59,668 nt of DNA, taken from the NCBI RefSeq assembly GCF_009765975.1, contig NZ_LMUJ01000095.1, positions 69,425-129,092 of the forward strand, in the 5' to 3' direction. The notes beneath the pieces are model-generated. The model was given only the letters and a program-made list of their open reading frames with translations, had not been told where the DNA came from and did not search any database. Position numbers and translations under genes: made by a program. The DNA is from Acidisphaera sp. S103. GTDB lineage: Bacteria; Pseudomonadota; Alphaproteobacteria; Acetobacterales; Acetobacteraceae. Shown here one piece after another: positions 38,027 through 47,164 of this stretch (positions are counted from its first letter, which is position 1; each line of letters begins with the position of its first letter).

Positions 38027-39313
38027 TTATCCGTGCAGATGCACCAGCCAGAGTGAGATCGCCGGGATGTAAGTCACCAGCATCAGTACGGTGAACATCA
38101 CCAGGTAGAACGGCCAGATTTCGCGCATCACCTGCTCCAGCGACACTTTCCCGACCGCGCAACCGACGAACAGGATGGCGCCGACCGGCGGGTGACACAG
38201 GCCGATGCCCAGGTTCAGCAGCATGATCATGCCGAAATGCACCGGGTCGACGCCGAAATTCACCATCACCGGCAGCAGGATCGGCGTGACGATCAGGATG
38301 GCCGGCGCCATGTCGAGCAGGCAGCCCAACACCAGCAGCAGCACGTTGATCATCATCAGGATGACGTATTTGTTGTGCGAGATCCCCAGCAGTACCGCGG
38401 TGATCTTCGCCGGCACCTGCATCAGCGCCATCATGTAGCCGACCGAGGACGCGAACGCGATCAGCGTCATCACCATCGCCACGGTGCGCAGCGTCCGGTG
38501 CACTAGGCCCGGCAGGTCGCCCCAGCGGTAATCGCGATAGATGAACATCGTCACGAAGAATGCCCAGACGCACGCCACCGCACCGGCCTCGACGGCGGTA
38601 AAGACGCCGCCCAGGATGCCGCCCAGGATGATAATCAGGGTGATCAGCCCCCAGAACGCCTCCAGTGCCATGCGTCCGGCCAGGCGCAGCGGCACCGCCT
38701 CGCCCTTCGGGTGGCCGTTCCGGTATGCCAGCACCAGGCACAGGATGATCAGCGAGAAGCCCAGCAGCAGGCTGGGCATGATGCCGGCCAGGAACAGGCT
38801 GAAAATCGAGATCGTGCCGCCGGTGGCCAGCGAATAGATCACCGCGTTATGGCTGGGCGGCATCATCAGCGCCTGCACCGAGGCGCTGATGGTCACGTTG
38901 GTGGCAAACACCCGCGGATAGCCGGCTTCCTCCATCTGCGGGATCATCACCGACCCGACGGCGGAGATGTCCGCCACCGCCGACCCCGAAATCCCCGACA
39001 GGAAGGTGGTGGCGACGATATTCACCACCGACAGCCCGCCGCGCAGGCGCATGAAGCCGACCAGTACGTTGGCGAAACCGACCAGGCGGCGGGCCATGCC
39101 GCCCTCGGCCATGATCGCGCCGGCGAGCACGAAGAACGGGATCGTGAGCATGGCGAATTTCGAGACACCGCTGGAGACTTGCAGCATCACCGCCTCGGGC
39201 GGGATGTCGATCCACCAGGCGGCTGCCAGGGCGGCGAGGCCCAGCGCGTAGGCGATGGGCACGCCGATCGCGATGCAGGCGAACAGCGTGCCGATAACGA
39301 TAAGGACGTCCAT
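38027..39313 (-). CDS. dctM: TRAP transporter large permease (DctM)
   Basis: Membrane permease of a tripartite ATP-independent periplasmic importer, driven by a sodium or proton gradient. The 428-residue protein has about twelve hydrophobic segments and DctM family motifs such as FFVLAGAIMAEGGMARRLVGFANVLVG, FLSGISGSAVADISAVGSVMIP, ITISASVQALMMPPSHNAVIYS and DMAPAILIVTPILLPV. It follows dctQ by 14 bases. The three genes run P-Q-M, 10-14 bases apart, and diverge from a FadR-type regulator. Confidence 0.95.
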   Translation of the reverse strand: MDVLIVIGTLFACIAIGVPIAYALGLAALAAAWWIDIPPEAVMLQVSSGVSKFAMLTIPFFVLAGAIMAEGGMARRLVGFANVLVGFMRLRGGLSVVNIVATTFLSGISGSAVADISAVGSVMIPQMEEAGYPRVFATNVTISASVQALMMPPSHNAVIYSLATGGTISIFSLFLAGIMPSLLLGFSLIILCLVLAYRNGHPKGEAVPLRLAGRMALEAFWGLITLIIILGGILGGVFTAVEAGAVACVWAFFVTMFIYRDYRWGDLPGLVHRTLRTVAMVMTLIAFASSVGYMMALMQVPAKITAVLLGISHNKYVILMMINVLLLVLGCLLDMAPAILIVTPILLPVMVNFGVDPVHFGMIMLLNLGIGLCHPPVGAILFVGCAVGKVSLEQVMREIWPFYLVMFTVLMLVTYIPAISLWLVHLHG

Positions 39314-39327
39314 ATCGGGGGTTCCGG

Positions 39328-39843
39328 TTACTCGAAGGCGGCGGTTGCGTGGGCGTCACCGGTTGTGTCGGCGGGGGGGCCGATCAGCAGGCGCTCGATC
39401 ACGAACAGCAGCAGGCAGAACCCGCCCAGTGGGATCGGCAGGTAGGTGACGCCGACGGACAGCGCCGGGAACTCGGCGATGGACTGGTTCCAGGTGGTGG
39501 CGCACAGGCCGTAGCCCCAATCCATCATGAACAGGCCGACCGCCGCCATCAGCAGTTCCGCCACGATGTCGGCGAGGCGGCCCAGCCAGGGAGGCATGCG
39601 GTCCCGGACGAAGGAGACGCGCATGTGCAGGCCGACGCGATAACAGGCGGCGGCGCCGAAGAAGGTCAGCACGATGGACAGCAGGATCGCCGCCGGTTCG
39701 GGCCAGGATGAGGCGCTGTTCAGGCCGTAGCGGGTGAAGACTCCCCACGGGACGATCAGGGAGATCAGCACCATGGCCGATCCCGCCACGACGACGCAGA
39801 CACCGTAGACGGCGTCCATCGCCTGTCTGTACAGACCGACCAT
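39328..39843 (-). CDS. dctQ: TRAP transporter small permease (DctQ)
   Basis: The 171-residue small membrane subunit of the TRAP importer. It has four hydrophobic segments, about residues 12-32, 48-68, 88-106 and 130-150. The family feature SSWPEPAAILLSIVLTFFGAAACYRVGLHMRV (shown here only as the region about 40-72) is present, with the conserved Trp-Glu near the second helix and GxHxRV. It sits between the binding protein and the large permease. Confidence 0.93.
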   Translation of the reverse strand: MVGLYRQAMDAVYGVCVVVAGSAMVLISLIVPWGVFTRYGLNSASSWPEPAAILLSIVLTFFGAAACYRVGLHMRVSFVRDRMPPWLGRLADIVAELLMAAVGLFMMDWGYGLCATTWNQSIAEFPALSVGVTYLPIPLGGFCLLLFVIERLLIGPPADTTGDAHATAAFE

Positions 39844-39853
39844 CTCGCCTGAA

Positions 39854-40855
39854 CTACTGCACAGCCTGGATACGCTTGATGATGTCGGCGAATTGCGGGG
39901 CGTATTTGTCCCACACCGGCTTCACCGCGGCCTGGAACGGCGCCTTGTCCTTGATCGTCACGATCTGGATATTGGCTTCCTTCATCTTCGCCAGCGCCTT
40001 GGCCTCATATTCGTTCCACAGCACGCGTTCGCGCATCTGCGCCTGGCGCGCCAGCTTCTGGATCAGCGCCTGATCGTCCTTGGACAGCTTGTTCCAGATG
40101 GGTTTGGAGAACACCAGCATCTCCGGAACAATCAGGTGTTCCGTCAGCGTATAGTATTTCGCCACCTGGTAGTGGTTGTCGAAGACAAAACTCGGCGGGT
40201 TGTTCTCGGCACCGTCCACCACGCCGGTCTGCAGCGCGGTGAACACCTGGTCGTAGCCCATGGCCACGCCGTTGCCGCCCAAATCGTTCATCATGTCGAC
40301 GAACATCGGATTGCCGATGACGCGGATCTTCAGCCCCTTCAGGTCGGCGAGGTCGGTGATCGGCCGCTTGGTGTCGTACATATTGCGCGCGCCGGCATCC
40401 ATCCAGCACAGGCCGACTAGGTTGGCGGTCGGGTGGTTGGTCACCTTGTCCAGCAGTTCCTGGCCGATCTGGCCGTCCAGCACTTTCTCGGCGTGTTCGG
40501 TGTTGCGGAACAGGAACGGCAGGTTCAGCACGTTCAGGTCGGGAATGACCGGACCCAACGCCCCGACGCTGACCCGGGCGAGCGCGATGGCGCCGATCTG
40601 GGCCTGTTCGATGGCCTCCTTTTCGCCGCCGAGCTGCATGGAGGCATACATCTGGACGGTCAGGCGGCCGCTGGTGTCCTTGTCCAGTTCCTTGCCCATT
40701 TCCTCGACCGCCACCACGGTCGGATAGCCCTCGGGGTGAACGTCGGACGCCTTGAAGACCATTTTCGACTGCGCCACGGCCGGACGAGCGAATCCGCCTG
40801 CCCCCACCAGAAGCCCAGCCGCGGCGAACCGCATCGCGTCACGTTTACCGATCAT
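39854..40855 (-). CDS. dctP: TRAP transporter substrate-binding protein (DctP)
   Basis: Periplasmic binding protein that delivers the substrate to DctQM. I choose the ATG at 40855, five bases after GGAGG; the adjacent ATG at 40858 is too close and the frame to 40903 is unlikely. The 333-residue protein has a signal peptide (MIGKRDAMRFAAAGLLVGAGG, cleavage after AVA) and DctP motifs: GYPTVVAVEEMGKELDKDTSGRL, LGGEKEAIEQAQIGAI and the arginine-containing strand GLKIRVIGNPMFVDMM, where the Arg usually binds the substrate carboxylate. This suggests an organic acid ligand such as a C4-dicarboxylate, sugar acid or hydroxy acid. Confidence 0.94.
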   Translation of the reverse strand: MIGKRDAMRFAAAGLLVGAGGFARPAVAQSKMVFKASDVHPEGYPTVVAVEEMGKELDKDTSGRLTVQMYASMQLGGEKEAIEQAQIGAIALARVSVGALGPVIPDLNVLNLPFLFRNTEHAEKVLDGQIGQELLDKVTNHPTANLVGLCWMDAGARNMYDTKRPITDLADLKGLKIRVIGNPMFVDMMNDLGGNGVAMGYDQVFTALQTGVVDGAENNPPSFVFDNHYQVAKYYTLTEHLIVPEMLVFSKPIWNKLSKDDQALIQKLARQAQMRERVLWNEYEAKALAKMKEANIQIVTIKDKAPFQAAVKPVWDKYAPQFADIIKRIQAVQ

Positions 40856-40906
40856 CATTTCCTCCCCTGCCGGCGTGTCCGTCACCGGCTTGCCTGTTGT
40901 CACTGG

Positions 40907-40923
40907 CAGTCATACGATGACTG
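40907..40923. promoter_or_regulatory. FadR/GntR-type palindromic operator in the TRAP/regulator gap
   Basis: CAGTCATACGATGACTG is a perfect palindrome around a three-base centre. It is embedded in a longer inverted repeat, TGTTGTCA (40895-40902) and TGACAACA (40922-40929). It lies in the 90-base gap between the divergent dctP and GntR-family genes, where a FadR-type repressor would control both. FCD-class regulators commonly bind such short palindromes with a TNGTNNNACNA-like core. Binding is inferred. Confidence 0.65.
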
Positions 40924-40945
40924 ACAACAAACGCGCAACGGTCTC

Positions 40946-41722
40946 ATGGCGGCACGATCCAAAAAAACGCTTTCGTCGCTCACCCCGATCGATCCGCCGC
41001 GCGGCCTGGTGCGGCAGACCGGCCAGCGCATCGCCGCCGACATCGCCAGCGGGCGGCTGACGCCGGGCACGCAGCTGCCCACCGAACAGGCGATGATGGA
41101 CGCCATGGGCGTCAGCCGCACGGTGATCCGCGAGGCCGTCGCGGCCCTGCGCGCCGAGGGCCTGGTCACCACCCGCCAGGGCATCGGGTCCTTTGTCGCG
41201 GAGCAACCGGCGCATGCGCTGTTTCGCTTGGAGCCCGGCCAGGCGGCGTCCCTGACCGATGCCCTGCACATCATGGAACTGCGCCTGGCGGTGGAAACCG
41301 AGGCCGCCGGGCTGGCGGCCGAACGGGCCACGGAAGCGCAACGTGGCGCCATTCGTGCGGCGCTGGTCGCGATCGATGTGGCGATCGAACGCGGGGAGCC
41401 GGCGGTCGGCGAGGACTTCGCCTTTCATGCGGTCATCACCGATGCGACTGCCAACCCGCAGTTCCGGCAGTTCCTGAACTTCCTGGGGCGCTTCATTATT
41501 CCTCGGGCCAGCGTGCGGATCAGGGCGCTGAATCTTCGGACGTATCTGATGACGTTCCAGGAGGAGCATCGCGCCATCGTCGCCGCCATCGATTCCGGTT
41601 CGGTCGAGCATGCTCGTCAGGCGATGCGGGCGCATCTGGTCAACAGTATCGAGCGGTATAAGGCGCTGGCGCCGGACCGGCTGGCGTCTCATGCCCTTCC
41701 CCTGACCGAACGGACGCCGTAA
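40946..41722 (+). CDS. FadR-type GntR family transcriptional regulator
   Basis: DNA-binding regulator of 258 residues. The N-terminal winged helix (about 20-85) has ASGRLTPGTQLPTEQAMMDAMG and the recognition helix VSRTVIREAVAALRAEGLV, then the wing TTRQGIGSFV. The C-terminal FCD ligand domain (about 105-240) contains the metal/ligand-binding pattern with ELRLAVETEAAGLAAERA, EDFAFHAVITDATANP and EEHRAIVAAIDSG. It diverges from the TRAP operon and lies 23 bases downstream of the palindrome at 40907-40923, so it most likely represses the TRAP genes and itself until its ligand, probably the transported acid, appears. Confidence 0.92.
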   Translation: MAARSKKTLSSLTPIDPPRGLVRQTGQRIAADIASGRLTPGTQLPTEQAMMDAMGVSRTVIREAVAALRAEGLVTTRQGIGSFVAEQPAHALFRLEPGQAASLTDALHIMELRLAVETEAAGLAAERATEAQRGAIRAALVAIDVAIERGEPAVGEDFAFHAVITDATANPQFRQFLNFLGRFIIPRASVRIRALNLRTYLMTFQEEHRAIVAAIDSGSVEHARQAMRAHLVNSIERYKALAPDRLASHALPLTERTP

Positions 41723-41752
41723 GGACAAGGCCAACCGGATAGGGGATTGCGC

Positions 41753-42736
41753 ATGGCTCGTTCGCTCAAGGTCGCGGTCCAGATGGACCCGATGGACACG
41801 ATCAACATCGACGGAGATTCCACCTTTGCCCTGATGCTGGAGGCTCAGGCGCGCGGCCACAGCCTGTGGCATTACGAAGTCCGCCACATGGCGCTGAAGG
41901 AGGGCGTGGCCCGTCCCGACGGCGGCAAGCGGGAGGAGCGGTTGTTCGCCCGCGCCCACAAGGTGAAGGTGGCTCGGCGGCATGGCGCGCATTATGAGTT
42001 CGAGGCGATGGCGCCGATCGACCTGGGCACCATGGATGTGGTGCTGATGCGGCAGGATCCGCCGTTCGACATGGCCTATATCACCGCGACGCATATGCTG
42101 GAACATATTCAGCCCGGCACGCTGGTGGTGAACGACCCGGCCGCGGTGCGCAATGCGCCGGAGAAGATCCTGGTGACGAATTTCCCCGACCTGATGCCGC
42201 CGACGCTGATCACCTGGGATGTGGAGGCGATCCGGTCATTCCGAGCGGAGTACAAGGACATTATTGTCAAGCCGCTGTTCGGCAACGGCGGCGCGGGTGT
42301 CTTCCGCATCAAGCCCGATGACGAGAACCTGGGCGCGCTGGTGGAAATGCACACCGCGCGGTCTCGCGAGCCGTTGATGTTCCAGCGTTACGAACCCGCT
42401 GTCCGCCGCGGCGACAAGCGTATTATTTTGGTCGACGGCGAACCGATGGGCGCTGTCAACCGGGTTCCGGCCGCGGGTGAGGCCCGGTCCAACATGCATG
42501 TCGGCGGACGGCCGGAAAAATCGCCGCTGACCGCGCGCGACCTGGAGATCTGCAAGGCGATCGGACCGACCTTGCGCGACCAGGGCATGATCTTCGTCGG
42601 CATCGACGTGATCGGCGATTACCTGACCGAGATCAACGTCACTTCGCCCACGGGGTTGCAGGAGATCGCTCGGTTCGATGGCGTGCATCTGGAAAAGGCG
42701 ATCTGGGACCGTATCGAGGCGAAAGTCGGGGGCTGA
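41753..42736 (+). CDS. gshB: Glutathione synthase
   Basis: ATP-grasp enzyme joining gamma-glutamylcysteine and glycine to make glutathione. The 327-residue protein starts at the ATG at 41753, six bases after AGGGGA. Family motifs: [25 protein letters not shown] at the N-terminus (shown here in part, about residues 6-30), [48 protein letters not shown] and the C-terminal metal-binding [20 protein letters not shown]. It follows the regulator by 30 bases on the same strand and may share its transcript, although a functional link to the TRAP transporter is unproven. Confidence 0.96.
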   Translation: MARSLKVAVQMDPMDTINIDGDSTFALMLEAQARGHSLWHYEVRHMALKEGVARPDGGKREERLFARAHKVKVARRHGAHYEFEAMAPIDLGTMDVVLMRQDPPFDMAYITATHMLEHIQPGTLVVNDPAAVRNAPEKILVTNFPDLMPPTLITWDVEAIRSFRAEYKDIIVKPLFGNGGAGVFRIKPDDENLGALVEMHTARSREPLMFQRYEPAVRRGDKRIILVDGEPMGAVNRVPAAGEARSNMHVGGRPEKSPLTARDLEICKAIGPTLRDQGMIFVGIDVIGDYLTEINVTSPTGLQEIARFDGVHLEKAIWDRIEAKVGG

Positions 42737-42929
42737 GGCGTCGTTGAGGCATGCGCGCAGGCCCTGTGCGCGGATCGATTTCGGTGCGATACGATAGCAA
42801 ATCGCGTTGATGCCGACCCTTCGGTTGGCGCCGGTTGGTATCCGTGCCTTTTACGTGCAAAAGCGAAGCCGTGGTGGCGAGCCTGTGTTTCACCGTCGTG
42901 GACCATGATCGCAGTGCCGGGGATCGGTC

Positions 42930-42976
42930 GAAGAAAAGGCGAAAACGCCAAGACGCCAAGAAAACGCCAAGAGAGA
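42930..42976. repeat. Dispersed GCCAAG repeat block
   Basis: A purine-rich block with AAACGCCAAGAC at 42943-42954 followed by GCCAAG and AAAACGCCAAGAG, so the unit AACGCCAAG occurs twice within 30 bases. Its core is shared exactly with the inverted pair at 37862-37989. Both locations are gaps between convergent genes. Confidence 0.65.
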
Positions 42977-43050
42977 TTGTTCCAGCGACGCCGGTTGGTA
43001 CAAGAACGTTGTTTTGTCCGAGCGGGCAAAATGGAACCCGCGTTTGTGTT

Positions 43051-43084
43051 CATTCTTTCTTCATTTCAGAACGTAGAAAGAATG
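43051..43084. terminator. Perfect 9-base hairpin between gshB and the Hint pseudogene
   Basis: CATTCTTTC (43051-43059) pairs with GAAAGAATG (43076-43084) across a 16-base loop. The position between two convergent genes suits a terminator or mRNA 3'-end structure. The stem is AT-rich and there is no U-run, so intrinsic termination is doubtful. Confidence 0.35.
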
Positions 43085-43229
43085 ATAGCCGCGGGGGACC
43101 ACGAAGACGTGCCGTGTGACGGCGGTGGGACCGGCCGCACATTTCATTTGGGATAGAGATTGATATGTGTTGGCGTGACAGTCGAGCGTGAGGGGGCGGT
43201 GCGAACACCGCTGCCGGCTGTTTAGGAGA

Positions 43230-45266
43230 TCAAGCCGCCACGCTCTCACCAAAATCGGGGTACTGTGTCTCGCCCCTGAGGGTCAGCACGACCTCGACAC
43301 CACCATCCCGGAACCCGTCGAACAGGTCGGCGGGCAATGAGGCGAAGCCGTTGGTCCAGCGTAGGCCATCCGCCGGTTCATAGCCGTGGAAGCCGTCGGC
43401 CAGGCGTTCGTCCGCCGCGTCGATTGTCACGGCATTGCCGCCATGCCGCAGGATCACACGGGTCAGCGCCACGCCCAACGGTCTTGGGTCACGAATCAGG
43501 CCCAGTTCCGCGGGGACGCCGTCGCGTGAGGCGATATGAACGGTGGTTGGGCAGGTATCCAGGCGGAAAACGCTTTCCTGCCCGTATGCCTTGGCAGCAT
43601 CGATCCATTTCCCGTCGACGACGAGATGCAGGTCCGGATCTCCGGTCAGCGGCGGCAGATCGCGGGGACCGGCTCGGTCCATCAGGCGCCGCCACACCGC
43701 ATCGATGACCGGTCCCCCCGGTCACCACCGGCGCATACGGTTCCAGCGGCGGCAGGTCCCAGCCGGCGTTGCCATTCTGGAACAGCCAGCGGTTGCCGTC
43801 GTCGCGGTAGCTCTCGACCGGCGCCCCGTTGGTGAACACCACGTCGTGGGCGTCCAGCTCGATATGATACAGCGTGACTTCCCTGGCGTGGTCGTCCCAC
43901 AGGATCGTCCTGTGATTGACCAGGAATTCCACCGGGATCAGCACGTCATCGAGGTAGACACTGTGCGCCTTGGTGACCCGCAGATCCGCATGCGGCATCT
44001 TGGGGCCCAGCGCGTTCGCGCGTACGATGACCGGCGTTGCCGCGCTGCGATGCCCGCGCGTAGCGAGCACCTTGCCGACCCCGATCCATGTGATCGTCCG
44101 TGTGCCATTGTTGCCGAGCGTGCGGACGGTGTCGCCGACGGCGAGGTTCTCGACCCTGATTTCTCCGTTGGGGGTGTCGATTTTGGTGCCGGGGCCGAAG
44201 CACAGCGTCGTCAATTCGGTGGTACCGTCGATCGTCGTGGAGTGGAAGGTACCCAGGTCGCCGACGAAGGTCAGCGTCACGGGGGAACTGCCGCTCAGCG
44301 TCACCTTGGTGACACCGTCGCTGTAGGATTGCGTGACGGTCGGGTCCGTCACCCCGGCAACGTTAATCGTGTCGCTGGGGCTGAAGCCGACGATGGTCAC
44401 GCCTGCAATATTGTTGTTGGCATCGACGACCCAATCGGCATTCGGATCGAACTTCAGCGTGCCGAAATTGGTGATGGACGATCCGAATCCGTTCAGCGTG
44501 GTTTGACCAGAGCCGGCCGCGAGTTCGAACGTGCTGTTGGCGCCGCCCCCGACCACGTCGCCGATGAACACGCGGTGGTCTGATCGATGACGAGATCCGA
44601 ATGGATCGAGGACGCGAACGTTACGGCGGGGCCCGTACCGCTATCGATGACGCCAGCGTTGTTGACGGTGCCGGCGACAGCATAGGAGCCGTTCTGGGTT
44701 ATTTCGACGCCATAAAATCCGGTACTGACGATCGTGCCGCCGCCCAGATTTGTGACGGACCCACCGGCGGCCAGCAAAATAGCGCCGTAGTTGGTGGTTC
44801 CGCCGCCCTCGATCAGGCCCTGATTCAGAACGGTCCCGGCATAGTTGTTGACGAATATGGCGGAAGCCGCGATCGTGCCGGTACTGGTATTGGTGACGGA
44901 ACCGCCGTGTTCCAACGCGATGGCGCCGGCGTTGCCTATCGCCCCGATCCGCCCGGAATTGATGACCGTGCCGCTGTATGAATTAAAGAGAATCGTTGTA
45001 CCTGGCTCCGCCGGAATGCTGTTAACGTAGCCGGAGGCCAAATTGACAAACGTGTCCCCCTCGCCATGCAAGGTTGTGCCACCAAAAATCACGCCAAGTT
45101 CGCCACGAATTGTGCCGGCATTCGTAAGGACGTCGTAGTTACCTCCGACGTAGATACCGTTTTCGCCCACGCCCGTAATGATAGTCGCGCCCGGCACAAC
45201 GTACGCCGACGTATTGCTGGCAGTCAGAATGTATTGCGAGGTGGAACTCGTTATGGTGATCGTCAT
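43230..45266 (-). pseudogene. Hint-domain surface protein broken by two compensating frameshifts
   Basis: Read through, this is a 678-residue protein in three frames. From 45266 (MTITITSSTSQYILTASN) the first frame gives about 230 residues of beta-helix repeats with GGSVTN motifs. Near 44572-44576 one base appears missing; restoring it joins VIDQTT to RVFIGDVVGGG. The second frame carries more repeats and a Hint domain starting at the Cys of CFGPGTKI, with VTKAH (TxxH) and LIPVEFLVNHR. At a run of six C (43714-43719, plus strand) one base is extra; removing it gives VTGGPVIDAVWRRLMDR and joins the C-terminal domain (DGFHGYEPADGLRWTNG). The two shifts cancel. It is either a recent pseudogene, a phase-variable gene or an assembly error. 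Paralogue of the protein at 24012-27356, without the protease. Confidence 0.8.
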
Positions 45267-45742
45267 CGTATTATCTCCGATCCTTCAGCCCAAATTGGGA
45301 TGGCCATTCGGTAGCGTACCGTAACAGGGTAGCCCAGTCCGGTCGCCGTGACAGGACGCATAATTCCGACGGAGCGGTGTGTCGAAACAAAATTCGTACC
45401 TATTCGCAATGAATGGCAACAAACCTGTACGCTAACGAATTGAGCCTGCCCTCACAAGGTCCCCCAATTGCCGGAGCGGCGCATCCGTCTTACACATTGT
45501 AACGAGCGCGACCGTTACAGTCTTCCTTTACATACGATAGCGTTGCGATGCCTGCTAAATATGGTTATTTCGATATCGAAGTATAAAGGCTTGAATCAAG
45601 CGAGAGAACAACGTCATAATTGTCCGCGGTTGAAAGCAGGGCGGCGTGAAACACACGCCGGAACAATGCCGTGATCGCCCAAGTTCGAAGCCTTACGGCG
45701 TGAATCACACGAGGCAACAAATGCTTGTACAGCCGGTTTCGG
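45267..45742. other. AT-richer gap upstream of the Hint pseudogene
   Basis: About 475 bases with no supported gene and visibly lower GC than the neighbours. It holds two operator-like sequences (45498-45519 and the 12-base palindrome TTCGATATCGAA at 45569-45580). The promoter of the minus-strand Hint gene should lie near 45280-45350. The gene at 45743 ends here, so part of the gap is its 3' side. Confidence 0.5.
45498..45519. promoter_or_regulatory. Perfect inverted repeat TGTAACG-N8-CGTTACA
   Basis: Seven-base arms at 45498-45504 and 45513-45519 are separated by eight bases, the size of a dimeric-repressor site. It lies about 230 bases upstream of the Hint pseudogene start on the minus strand. 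A fully palindromic TTCGATATCGAA follows at 45569-45580. No regulator is identified; function is inferred from symmetry. Confidence 0.35.
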
Positions 45743-46975
45743 TCAGCACAACCCAATCCTGCGCGAAACCGCCGAACCGCCCGCCACCCCCTGCCGCCAG
45801 ACGATCAGGCCGAAGAACAACGCCAGCGGCACTGCGCTGAGCGGGAACGCGACGCCCGACGCCACCATCAGAACGGGAAACATCACAACCCAGCCCAGGA
45901 TGACGACCTCGGCCAAATGGAACACACGGGTCGTCGTAAGCCGGTCCTCGATAAACAGGACAACCGCCGCGGTCAGCATGGGCATGTCATAGATGAAGGC
46001 ATGCGGGGTCGCCAGGAACGTCCCCACCAGCAAGGCCGCGACGGCAAGGCGGCCAAGGTCGCGGCGAAAGCAACGTGCGACGAAAAACACCACCGCGACA
46101 CTGACGATCGCTTGTGCGCCTTGCGCCACCGGCAGTGAGCAACCGGCGAGACGCAGATCGGCGATCACCGTAGGCATGAACGGCAACCATGCCTTCGAAT
46201 GGTCGAACATCCCGGCATAAGCGGGCAACATCGTGATCCAGGCAGGCCACACGGTCCAGCCGAATGCCAGGGTAGCGAGCGCGGCCAATCCGGCCACCGT
46301 TGCGCAAGCCACGGCGAACGCGCCCCAAAGCCCGGCACAGGCCAGCGCAATGGGCACGAGAAACCCCAGTTGCGGCTTATAACTGAGAAGACCGGTCAGA
46401 ATGCCCGTGACAACCGGCCGGGCTCCGGCGAGCCGGATTCCGGCGATCATCAGGGCCCCGGCGAGAAAACCGCTTTGTCCGGCATCCAGGGCGATCGCAC
46501 TCGCGGGCGCGACGATGACGCCAAACACGCACAGCAGCCGCCGGGAGCAAGTCCCCGCCACCGCCCATACGAACAGCGCGAACGCGCCAACAATCCACAG
46601 GAGATAGGCGGCGAAGAACGGCACCAGGCTAAGCGGCCAAAGTAGAAGAATGAATGTCGGTGGATAAGGAAACGGATTTTGCGCACTCGGGATCATTCCG
46701 AGTGCGACCTGTCGGGCATGCAGGGCGGCGAAGTCATAAAGCTGGGCGGCGGGATACAGGCTGGCGATTTTCGCATAGGACCATATCGCGAAGAAATCGC
46801 CGAAGGTCGGCTTCTGGCCGGCCATGTGGTCCCGGTAATCGCCCCATATCTTCTCCAGATACGCAAGCAATACGAAGCTGCATACGCCAAGCAGAAGCGC
46901 GCACAGATAGATCGTCTTCCGCTCCCCGGGTCGCCATTGCCGGATCCGGGCGCCGCTCTTGCTTGGACCTACCAT
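45743..46975 (-). CDS. GT87-like (DUF2029) integral membrane glycosyltransferase
   Basis: A 410-residue protein with about ten to eleven membrane segments. After the first helix (about 22-42) it has a soluble stretch with GDFFAIWSYAKIASLYPAAQLYD and then PFPYPPTFILLLWPLSLVPF, the PYPP motif and nearby acidic residue pattern typical of GT-C polyprenyl-phosphate-mannose-dependent transferases (GT87, formerly DUF2029). GQSGFLAGALMIAGIRLAGARP and LLSYKPQLGFLVPIAL are further family features. It probably transfers a lipid-linked hexose on the outer face of the inner membrane; acceptor unknown. No glycan operon is adjacent. Confidence 0.83.
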   Translation of the reverse strand: MVGPSKSGARIRQWRPGERKTIYLCALLLGVCSFVLLAYLEKIWGDYRDHMAGQKPTFGDFFAIWSYAKIASLYPAAQLYDFAALHARQVALGMIPSAQNPFPYPPTFILLLWPLSLVPFFAAYLLWIVGAFALFVWAVAGTCSRRLLCVFGVIVAPASAIALDAGQSGFLAGALMIAGIRLAGARPVVTGILTGLLSYKPQLGFLVPIALACAGLWGAFAVACATVAGLAALATLAFGWTVWPAWITMLPAYAGMFDHSKAWLPFMPTVIADLRLAGCSLPVAQGAQAIVSVAVVFFVARCFRRDLGRLAVAALLVGTFLATPHAFIYDMPMLTAAVVLFIEDRLTTTRVFHLAEVVILGWVVMFPVLMVASGVAFPLSAVPLALFFGLIVWRQGVAGGSAVSRRIGLC

Positions 46976-47164
46976 GGGGACGACAACACCACGTTCACAG
47001 GCGGCAAATCCTTCGACAGGACCGGTCCGCGACCACTGCCAGACCGTAACAGAGTGGTATCAGGGATCGTTCGCTTTTCAAGGCACACCCTGACATCGGA
47101 CGGCAGCCCTTGCCGGTTGCGCCAACGGCCTTATCATCGCGGCGAACTCGATTGGAGAACCCAA
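46976..47164. promoter_or_regulatory. Divergent promoter gap
   Basis: A 189-base gap between the divergent GT87-like and cupin genes, expected to hold both promoters. No consensus hexamers or palindromes were recognised. GGAG lies nine bases before the cupin ATG. Confidence 0.3.

Larger units (their letters stand above)
42737..43229. other. Convergent gap with dispersed repeat and a hairpin
   Basis: No supported gene in about 490 bases. It contains a third copy of AAACGCCAAGAC (42943-42954) within a purine-rich repeat block from 42930 to 42976. A 10-base direct repeat CCGGTTGGTA lies at 42831-42840 and 42991-43000. A 9-base perfect hairpin lies at 43051-43084. Frames over this stretch are lysine/arginine-rich products of the repeat and are not genes. 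Confidence 0.6.

Noticed and set aside
42835..43119. Open frame of 94 codons rich in Lys/Arg (KKRRKRQDAKK) in the convergent gap.
   Set aside because: It is produced by reading through the dispersed purine-rich repeat and has no support as a protein.
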